DNA of 26,070 nucleotides from a virus: positions 1 to 26,070 of the IMG/VR virus record IMGVR_UViG_3300042465_000529. One strand, given 5' to 3'. Of the stretch, positions 1-6,298 are shown piece after piece. The notes under the pieces were generated by a model. That model had not been told where the DNA came from. It made no database searches and worked only from the letters and a program-made list of their open reading frames with translations. Positions within the stretch are counted from its first letter, which is position 1; every line of letters begins with the position of its first letter. The position numbers were made by a program, and so were the translations under genes.

Positions 1-2
1 AG

Positions 3-449
3 CTGCCCGAGATCAACGCTGCAAGGGCCGATGATGCCAGTTCCATGCTGCTCAAAAAGACGGGCGCAACCGTGGTGGCGGTGTTCAAGGTCAACCCGCT
101 GTTCAACAGCCGGGTGCTATACAAAGCCTATACCAAGGACGGGCGCGACAAGACGATTGAAGACATTGATGTGGGGCTGTTCAGCCAGAACTCTGCCAAC
201 AACGCAGATGTGGTCAAGCTGATGACCAACGAGATTCCCTGCGGCGACTACCGCTATGCTCAGTCCGAGGTGGGGCTTTGGTACTTGGAAAAGGGCGTGA
301 CGTTCACTTGCCGGGTCAGCGTACCGCCAGACAGCCACCGTTTTGTTGGACAGGTCACAGTCGGATGGGCAGAGCCACCGACAGACATTCAACAGGTAAA
401 ATTCATGCTGGAGATCGCCAGCGCAATGCTCACTAAAAGGGGAAATTGA
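3..449 (+). CDS. Unknown phage protein, N-terminus cut by window edge
   Basis: The reading frame is open from base 3, so the gene begins before the window; an internal ATG at 45 is only one possible start. About 149 residues are visible. The part seen is soluble, mixed in composition, and has no membrane segment or motif I recognise. It ends in a helical stretch (LEIASAML) and stops two bases before the holin, with the holin ribosome site inside its last codons. The position directly before holin and endolysin suggests a late gene, structural or lysis-linked, but that is inference from neighbours. I do not recognise the family. Confidence 0.7.
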   Translation: MPEINAARADDASSMLLKKTGATVVAVFKVNPLFNSRVLYKAYTKDGRDKTIEDIDVGLFSQNSANNADVVKLMTNEIPCGDYRYAQSEVGLWYLEKGVTFTCRVSVPPDSHRFVGQVTVGWAEPPTDIQQVKFMLEIASAMLTKRGN

Positions 450-450
450 T

Positions 451-942
451 ATGGATTGGCTTAAACAAATCGCACCTACTATCGCTACCGCAATGGGTGG
501 CCCACTAGCGGGTATGGCTGTGTCGGCCATCTCCAAAGCCATCGGTGTTGACCCTGACAAGGTGGGAGACATGATCTCCAACAACAAGCTGTCAGCCGAG
601 CAGATCGCACAAGTCAAGATTGCCGAAATTGAACTTCAAAAGCAAGCGCAGGAACTGGGCCTGAACTTTGAAAAGCTGGAGGTCGAGGACCGCAAGTCAG
701 CGCGGGAGATGCAAGCAACCACTCGCAGCTTGATGCCACCCATCTTGGCTGGCGCAGTCACCATCGGCTTTTTCGGCATCATGGTGATGATGTTCTTCAA
801 CCAGATCGACAGCAGCAACCCGGCCATCTTAATGATGCTGGGCAGCTTGGGTACGGCATGGACTGGCATCATCGCTTACTATTTCGGCTCCAGCGCGGGC
901 TCGCAGGCCAAGACTGACATTCTCTCAAGGACAGCAAAATGA
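451..942 (+). CDS. Holin (3TM/GTA-type holin family likely)
   Basis: This 163-residue protein probably forms the lysis hole in the inner membrane that lets the downstream endolysin reach peptidoglycan. The N-terminus (residues 1-35) is Ala/Gly-rich and may be amphipathic or weakly membrane-active. Residues 40-90 form a charged helix. Two clear hydrophobic segments follow at about 97-116 and 125-147, separated by a short polar loop (QIDSSNP). The charged C-tail ends in RTAK. This layout fits the holins of the three-TM family found in gene transfer agents and phages. An AGGGGA ribosome site lies just upstream of the ATG. The stop overlaps the endolysin start by four bases (ATGA), indicating coupled translation. 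The family name is by recall; the holin role rests on membrane segments plus neighbour. Confidence 0.8.
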   Translation: MDWLKQIAPTIATAMGGPLAGMAVSAISKAIGVDPDKVGDMISNNKLSAEQIAQVKIAEIELQKQAQELGLNFEKLEVEDRKSAREMQATTRSLMPPILAGAVTIGFFGIMVMMFFNQIDSSNPAILMMLGSLGTAWTGIIAYYFGSSAGSQAKTDILSRTAK

Positions 943-1451
943 AAGACAACTTTGACGCAGCCTTAAAGGCCATCCTTCACCACGAAGGCGGGTTTGTAAA
1001 TCATCCATCTGACCCCGGCGGTATGACCAACCTTGGCGTAACCAAGAAGGTTTGGGAAGAGTGGGTTGGTCACGATGTGGATGAGAAGGCTATGCGTGCC
1101 CTGACTCCTGAGATCGTTGGCCCCATGTACAAGGCCAAATACTGGGACAAGATCAAGGGTGACGACCTGCCAGAAGGCGTGGACTACTGCGTGTTTGACG
1201 CTGCTGTGAACAGCGGTCCGGGCCGTGCTGCCAAGTGGTTGCAGTCCTGTGTTGGAGTTGAGCCTGATGGTGGTATCGGCCCAAAAACGCTGGCGGCTGT
1301 AGCCAAGTTTGATTCCTCCGATCTGGTTGAGGACTACGCTAAACGACGCCTGTCCTTCTTGATGGATTTGCCGCATTGGGGTACATTTGGCAAAGGCTGG
1401 GGCCGTCGCGTGGCGGAGGTACAAACCGTAGCCTCATCCATGACTGCGTGA
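939..1451 (+). CDS. Endolysin, glycoside hydrolase 108 type
   Basis: This 170-residue protein is predicted to cut peptidoglycan glycan strands at lysis. Residues 5-95 match the GH108 (ZliS-like) pattern. HHEGGF near residue 15 supplies the catalytic Glu, followed by NHPSDPGGMTNLGVT, then MYKAKYWD and the VFDAAVNSGP segment. The C-terminal part (about 100-165: GVEPDGGIGPKTL, then the RR...F region) resembles the peptidoglycan-binding half seen in the same family. There is no signal peptide, so release through the holin pore is expected. The ATG overlaps the holin stop, and an AAGGA ribosome site sits seven bases before it. The length is typical for the family. No separate spanin gene is visible in the window. 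Confidence 0.92.
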   Translation: MKDNFDAALKAILHHEGGFVNHPSDPGGMTNLGVTKKVWEEWVGHDVDEKAMRALTPEIVGPMYKAKYWDKIKGDDLPEGVDYCVFDAAVNSGPGRAAKWLQSCVGVEPDGGIGPKTLAAVAKFDSSDLVEDYAKRRLSFLMDLPHWGTFGKGWGRRVAEVQTVASSMTA

Positions 1452-1458
1452 GAAACCC

Positions 1459-3612
1459 ATGCCACTACAAAAACTTGCCCTCAAAGCTGGTGTAAACCGG
1501 GAAAATACATCCTATGCCAATGAGGGCGGGTGGTATGAGGCGGAGAAGATTCGCTTTCGTTCTGGACAGCCTGAGAAGCTCGGTGGGTGGGTAAGAGACA
1601 CTGGTGCTGTTTCACCCAACGTATCCACGGTTGCTAACTATGGGGTGGCATACGCAACCACAATGCCGACTCCTCCGTCCGGCACGCTTTGGGGGTATTG
1701 CCGGTCAATGTGGAATTGGGTCACGCTGGCTGGACAGAACTTGCTGTCTTTTGGGACCAACCTGAAGTTCTACATTCAAAACGGTGTCAACGGTGCGTAC
1801 TATGACGTTACGCCTATCCGCAAAACTAGCACGGCGGTGGCCAACGCCTTTACCACCATCAACCTTTCTAGTGTAGTGACGGTGAATGATCCCGCGCACG
1901 GCGCTCAAGCAGGGGACTTCGTTACGATTACGGCGACTTCTGGCACGGTCAATGGCATCCTTGCGGCAACGATGGGTACTACAGCTGCGCCTGTGATGTA
2001 CCAGATCATGTCCACAAACTTGACCACTAACTCGTACGAGATTACGGTTGCGACTGCGGCCACGTCTTCGGGTACATCGGCTGTGACTGCAACGTTTACC
2101 TACGAAATCACTACTGGTAACGACATCTATTCCGTAGCTACGGGCTGGGGTGCTGGTGGCTGGGGCGGTGTGACAACTGGGTACCCAAGCACAGGCTGGG
2201 GGTTGGCAGCGGCGGCTGGCGGTGTTGGAGTAGGACTGCGCTTTTGGAGTGAGTCAAACTTTGGTGAGAACTTGATTTTTAACCCCAACGGCGGTGGTAT
2301 CTACTTGTGGGCGGTCAACGTGGCACCCACCATATACGACCGTGCTCAACTGCTTGTGGCCAGCGGCTCGGTCACGGTAAAGAATGGCGCGGGGTCAGGC
2401 TCTACAACGGTGTCGATTGATGCAACTTGTCCGTCCGCGGCCAACTACATTATGGTGTCCGATGCCTCACGGTTCATCATTGCATTTGGTGCCAACGACC
2501 CCACGGGTGTATACGCTACAACCGTGCTGGACCCTATGCAGATTCGTTGGTCCGATCAGGAAAGTTTTGCTACTTGGACGCCCGCGATTACCAACCAAGC
2601 GGGTGACTACCGACTGAGCCATGGCTCAGCTATCTATACAGCCATCCAGTCTCGCCAAGAAATTGTGGTGTTCACCGACAGCGCTGTGTATTCGATGCAG
2701 TACCTCGGCGCTCCGTACGTCTGGGGCTTCCAATTGCTGGAAGACAACATTTCAATCATCGGCCCCAATGCGGTGACAGTCGCGTCCAACGTGGTCTATT
2801 GGATGGGTATGGACAAGTTTTATGTCTACACCGGTCGCGTTCAGTCTATGCCTTGCACGTTGCGGGAGTATGTTTTTAGCGATATTGAGCTTGGCCAAGG
2901 ATTCCAAGTCAACTCCGGCACCAACGAGGGCTACAGCGAAGTCTGGTGGACATACTGTTCCAGCGGTTCTACTGTCCTTAACCGATACGTGATCTTCGAT
3001 TACTTGGACAACGTCTGGTACTACGGCACATGGAACAACTACGAGGGTGTCCCTCAAGGCCGTACTGCGTGGCTAGACAGTTCTTTACGTAGCTTCCCTA
3101 TGGCATCGACCTATGGTGCGCCTACGACTACAACCTCACGTACCCAAGGCAGTACCACGCTGGTCTACCACGAGAACGGTACGAACGACGGGGCCAACGC
3201 TACTACGACACCGATCGTCTCCTACATACAGTCCTCGGACTTTGACATCGGGGATGGCCATAACTATGGCTTTGTCTGGCGTTTGATTCCTGACCTGACT
3301 TTTGATGGGTCAAACACCAGCGGGTTGACTAGCCCATACCCCAGCGCAAACTTCACTGTGCGTCCACGCACGTTCCCCGGTGCCAACTACGGTAACTCAA
3401 ACAACCCCGCTGTAACCAGCGCTCAGAACTACGCTGGCCAACGAACCTATGCTGTGCAGCAGTTCACCGAGCAGGTCTATGTACGCATCCGTGGGCGTCA
3501 GATGGCGTTTAAGGTTAGCTCCGGGGTGCTCAACTCTGCCACCGAGGGGCTTGGTGTGCAGTGGCAGTTGGGCGTTCCCCGTATTGATGTTCGACCAGAC
3601 GGGCGGAGGTAA
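1459..3612 (+). CDS. Virion structural protein, possible head-completion or tail component
   Basis: This 717-residue protein opens with MPLQKLALKAGVNRENTSY and a GGWYEAEKIRFRSGQPEKLGGW stretch (split here by its internal GGW motifs), a start I associate with structural proteins of environmental podoviruses and siphoviruses. The body is beta-rich, with few charged residues and many Thr, Ser, Gly and Tyr. This agrees with a beta-propeller or tail/adaptor protein such as P22 gp10, but I cannot prove homology. Residues about 229-256 form an unusual Trp/Gly-rich loop (GWGAGGWGG, then TGWGLAAA). There is no catalytic motif or membrane segment. The gene starts seven bases after the endolysin stop with only a weak ribosome site, so it is probably in the same late transcript. 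Confidence 0.75.
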   Translation: MPLQKLALKAGVNRENTSYANEGGWYEAEKIRFRSGQPEKLGGWVRDTGAVSPNVSTVANYGVAYATTMPTPPSGTLWGYCRSMWNWVTLAGQNLLSFGTNLKFYIQNGVNGAYYDVTPIRKTSTAVANAFTTINLSSVVTVNDPAHGAQAGDFVTITATSGTVNGILAATMGTTAAPVMYQIMSTNLTTNSYEITVATAATSSGTSAVTATFTYEITTGNDIYSVATGWGAGGWGGVTTGYPSTGWGLAAAAGGVGVGLRFWSESNFGENLIFNPNGGGIYLWAVNVAPTIYDRAQLLVASGSVTVKNGAGSGSTTVSIDATCPSAANYIMVSDASRFIIAFGANDPTGVYATTVLDPMQIRWSDQESFATWTPAITNQAGDYRLSHGSAIYTAIQSRQEIVVFTDSAVYSMQYLGAPYVWGFQLLEDNISIIGPNAVTVASNVVYWMGMDKFYVYTGRVQSMPCTLREYVFSDIELGQGFQVNSGTNEGYSEVWWTYCSSGSTVLNRYVIFDYLDNVWYYGTWNNYEGVPQGRTAWLDSSLRSFPMASTYGAPTTTTSRTQGSTTLVYHENGTNDGANATTTPIVSYIQSSDFDIGDGHNYGFVWRLIPDLTFDGSNTSGLTSPYPSANFTVRPRTFPGANYGNSNNPAVTSAQNYAGQRTYAVQQFTEQVYVRIRGRQMAFKVSSGVLNSATEGLGVQWQLGVPRIDVRPDGRR

Positions 3613-3614
3613 GT

Positions 3615-3938
3615 ATGGCTGCAAAAGGTGTAACAGCTCCACGACTCCCCGCTGCCCCAAATGCGTACAACGCGCAGTTCATAGACTCGACGCTAAACAT
3701 TCTCCGCCAGTATTTCAACCTATTGGACAGCCCCGGCCCCGTCGTTGTAGCTACTCAGCGAAGAAGCTCAACAGATGTCATAGCGGCGATCAGTTGTGCT
3801 CAACTTAGTCAGACGACCGGAGCACCGGTAATCAGTATGCCGACAGACGCAGATTTTGCCAATTTACGTTCTGGTGATATCTATATGGACACGTCTGGCG
3901 GGGCGGCAACAAGCTACCCGCTGAGGATCAAGGCGTGA
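3615..3938 (+). CDS. Small phage protein, probable virion accessory
   Basis: This 107-residue protein follows the 717-residue structural protein by two bases and has a strong GGAGGT ribosome site inside that gene's last codons. Residues 8-45 (RLPAAPNAYNAQFIDSTLNI, then LRQYFNLLDSPGP) form a helix-like segment of a type often encoded beside that structural gene in environmental phages. The C-terminal half is Thr/Ala-rich and ends with a DIYMDTSGGAATSYPLRIK beta-like tail that recalls tail-fibre end pieces. No enzyme motif is present. I infer a structural or chaperone role from position only. Confidence 0.7.
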   Translation: MAAKGVTAPRLPAAPNAYNAQFIDSTLNILRQYFNLLDSPGPVVVATQRRSSTDVIAAISCAQLSQTTGAPVISMPTDADFANLRSGDIYMDTSGGAATSYPLRIKA

Positions 3939-3970
3939 TACGATTCGTCAACTTTTAGGCTGAGGCACGC

Positions 3971-4321
3971 ATGGACATAACCGCCGTCAGGAATGACCCC
4001 GCTTACAGACAAATTGATCTGGAATATGTCGAGTTTGCTGAGGCTGACGACATCTGGGTCCGCGCTTACTCTATTCCGAAGGCTAAGACAGTTTTATCCC
4101 AGCACGTCCACACCCATGACCACATCACGCTGGTTTCACGTGGAACAGTCGAGGCTTGGCAAGATGGCGAGTGGTTTGGGGAATTCAATGCCCCCGCAAT
4201 AATCAAAATTTCCGCGGGTAAGAAACACGCTTTCCGTGCGTTGACAGACGATGTAGCCTTGTGCTGCCTACACAACCTTCGCGGCACAGGGCTAGAGTCG
4301 CCAGAAATTAAGGAGTTTTAA
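3971..4321 (+). CDS. Single-domain cupin protein
   Basis: This 116-residue protein has the size and beta-pattern of a single cupin barrel. The metal-site strand is unusually His-rich: H45, H47, H49 and H51 lie in QHVHTHDHITLVSRG, and H86 (KKHAF) is placed as the second cupin motif would require. The Glu of the classical HxH...E motif appears to be replaced by H51. The Gly turn at G58 and the PAIIKISAGKKHAF strand are typical. The gene lies inside the virion gene block, 32 bases after its neighbour, and carries the AAGGAG ribosome site for the next gene in its final codons. Its substrate is unknown. It could be a small metabolic enzyme, a sugar- or metal-binding virion component, or an assembly factor. 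Confidence 0.82.
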   Translation: MDITAVRNDPAYRQIDLEYVEFAEADDIWVRAYSIPKAKTVLSQHVHTHDHITLVSRGTVEAWQDGEWFGEFNAPAIIKISAGKKHAFRALTDDVALCCLHNLRGTGLESPEIKEF

Positions 4322-4322
4322 T

Positions 4323-5891
4323 ATGCCATTTTTATTTGTTGCCGAAGTTGTTGCCGCTGAAGTTGCCGCCGCAGCAGCAGCCGAAGCCGCAGCAGTTGCA
4401 GCCGCCGAAATTGCCGCCACTGAAGCCGCTACCGTTGCCGCCGCCGAAGCCGCCGCTACTCAAGCTGCCCAAGCTACCACTGCTGAGTCTCTTAATCTCG
4501 CTGCACAACAAGCAGCGGCGCAAGGCGCTAATACCCAAGCCGGTATTATGGGAGCGCAGGCCGCTGGAGCTGGGCCTACTACAACGGGCATTATGGCTCA
4601 AGCCGCACCCGCTGCTGAAGCTGCTGTGGCGGTGGGTGGACCCGGCGCTGGTTCGGCTGGGACTCAGGCGGCGATGGAAGCAAGTATGCAAAGCGCTGGT
4701 GCTACGCCGGGCGGCATCGCTACAGTTCCTCAAGCCGCTGGTAGTTCAGCAGCGACCACTGCTGGCGCTTCGCCTCCCGGAACATATCAGATGCTGAGTG
4801 GGGAGACACTAAATTTTGGTAGTTCTGCCCCATCAGGTATTGTTGATGCTACTCAATCACTTCAATTGCCTCCCGGCGTTACACCCAGTGGAGCGGAGAC
4901 TGCGGCTGGCTATACAACTGCGGGGCCACCTCCTTCTGCGTTGTCAAAAGGCTGGACTGCATTCTCTGAATTCGCCAAAGCCAACCCATATACCACTGCT
5001 ATGGGTACATATGTGGTAGGAAATAAGCTTGGGTTATTTGACCCTAACCAGCAAAATTTCAACAGCGACCCCTACAACGGCCCACTGAACAAGTACCGAC
5101 TGTCTTCTGACTTTCAAGGACGGCAAGCCAATCCTGAAGACTACCAGTACACGCCTCGACGTTACGCTAACGGCGGTATTGCTGATGTTATGCAGGCCCC
5201 GACAAATCTAAACTTTGTGCAAGCCCAACAGGGTATGCAAAGTCCCGCTATGCCGGGCGGCATTGCCTCGTACAAGGCTGGCGGTAGCACTTCGGCTGTG
5301 GAATATTACACAGACATGTTGGGCGGTGAACGTGAACGGCAGATCGCAGCAATGAGGACTCCCGCTGCTGGAAGCCGCGATGTGGGTATCTACCGAGACG
5401 CTGACCCAGACACTAGGTATCTGGACCCCATGTCCGCTGCACAGGTCCGTATGTCCAAGGTCAACAAGCGCGCCAATGTACAGACTCCCGGTATGAAGCG
5501 TCCTACGCCTATGGGTCAATTAAATCTTAAGCCACCCGGAACTAAGGAGGGTAGTAGTTCCCCTGATGTCGAGAGTGCAGCGCAAGGCGGCATCATGCAG
5601 GCAAGTGGCCATTTGGGTGGTTATGCTGCTGGCGGACAGCCACGGCTGCTCAAGGGTCCCGGCGATGGCATGAGCGACAACATTCCTGCCACAATTGCGA
5701 ACAAGCAACCTGCCCGTTTGGCTGATGGTGAGTTTGTTGTTCCTGCTGACGTTGTGTCTCACCTTGGTAACGGCTCTACAAACGCTGGGTCTAAGAAGCT
5801 GCACGGCATGATGACCAACGTGCGTAAGGCGCGTACTGGCAACCCCAAACAAGGTAAGCAGATAAACCCCAACCGATTCATGCCCAAGTAA
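4323..5891 (+). CDS. Ala/Gly-rich virion protein with conserved C-terminal tail
   Basis: This 522-residue protein has three zones. Residues 5-65 are almost only Ala, Glu, Val and Thr and are likely one long helix. Residues 66-250 are Gly/Ala/Pro/Thr-rich and low complexity. The C-terminal half contains GGI motifs near residues 128, 283, 312 and 422, plus a compact segment at 445-506 (GPGDGMSDNIP, then ARLADGEFVVPADVVSHLG, then VRKARTG). That last segment is one I associate with virion proteins of many environmental phages. No catalytic motif or signal peptide is seen. An AAGGAG ribosome site precedes the ATG. The stop overlaps the next start as TAATG. A virion role is inferred from composition and position; tail fibre or internal protein are both possible. 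Confidence 0.78.
   Translation: MPFLFVAEVVAAEVAAAAAAEAAAVAAAEIAATEAATVAAAEAAATQAAQATTAESLNLAAQQAAAQGANTQAGIMGAQAAGAGPTTTGIMAQAAPAAEAAVAVGGPGAGSAGTQAAMEASMQSAGATPGGIATVPQAAGSSAATTAGASPPGTYQMLSGETLNFGSSAPSGIVDATQSLQLPPGVTPSGAETAAGYTTAGPPPSALSKGWTAFSEFAKANPYTTAMGTYVVGNKLGLFDPNQQNFNSDPYNGPLNKYRLSSDFQGRQANPEDYQYTPRRYANGGIADVMQAPTNLNFVQAQQGMQSPAMPGGIASYKAGGSTSAVEYYTDMLGGERERQIAAMRTPAAGSRDVGIYRDADPDTRYLDPMSAAQVRMSKVNKRANVQTPGMKRPTPMGQLNLKPPGTKEGSSSPDVESAAQGGIMQASGHLGGYAAGGQPRLLKGPGDGMSDNIPATIANKQPARLADGEFVVPADVVSHLGNGSTNAGSKKLHGMMTNVRKARTGNPKQGKQINPNRFMPK
4340..4490 (+). repeat. Low-complexity GCC/GCA-GAA tract encoding poly-Ala/Glu helix
   Basis: The DNA is an imperfect run of gcc, gca, gaa and gct codons encoding Ala-rich blocks broken by single Glu, Val, Ile or Thr. 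Codon choice varies from unit to unit, so it is not a fresh slippage product. It also creates long spurious open frames on both strands. Confidence 0.85.
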
Positions 5892-6298
5892 TGCCACTCC
5901 ACTACGTACACCCAAACCACTTGCCTGCTGTATGGGATAAGGCCGCTCCGCTTTTGCAAAAGAGCATTGATATCGAGCCTGACTTCATTACGATCGAACA
6001 GGTGGAGTACGCCATCCGCACAGGTAAGATGTCTTTGCTGGTATGGAACGAGCCCGATGAAGGTATTACTGGCGCAGCGGCGGTTGAGTTTATTGACTAT
6101 CCACGCTATCGTGTGGGGCACGGGACTCTTCTGGGTGGCAAGAATGTAGTAAAGCCGCATGTGCTCAAAGAGCTGTTGGCTTGGATGAAATCTAATGGAG
6201 CCACAGTAGCCCAATGCTGGTGCCGCGATGAGCTGGTTCCGATGTACAAAAAGATGGGCATGGAAGAAACCCATCACGTAATGAGGATGAAGCTATGA
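5891..6298 (+). CDS. GNAT-fold protein, T7 gp13-like position
   Basis: This 135-residue protein shows the outline of a GNAT acetyltransferase. An N-terminal helical part (residues 8-45) is followed by strands (MSLLVWNEPDEG, then ITGAAAVEFID) and a C-terminal MYKKMGMEETHHVMRMKL piece that matches the late GNAT helix and strand. The usual acetyl-CoA phosphate loop (R/Q-x-x-G-x-G/A) is not evident; GHGTLLGGKNV lies at that place. It may therefore be a structural derivative. T7-like phages encode a small protein of similar size (gp13) just before their internal core proteins, and this gene likewise precedes two long virion proteins. The start overlaps the previous stop (TAATG) and the stop overlaps the next start (ATGA), so translation is coupled on both sides. 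Confidence 0.72.
   Translation: MPLHYVHPNHLPAVWDKAAPLLQKSIDIEPDFITIEQVEYAIRTGKMSLLVWNEPDEGITGAAAVEFIDYPRYRVGHGTLLGGKNVVKPHVLKELLAWMKSNGATVAQCWCRDELVPMYKKMGMEETHHVMRMKL

Noticed and set aside
4332-4797. Gly/Cys/Ser-rich minus frame and Pro/Leu-rich plus frame
   Set aside because: Both are by-products of the GCC-type low-complexity tract read in other frames.
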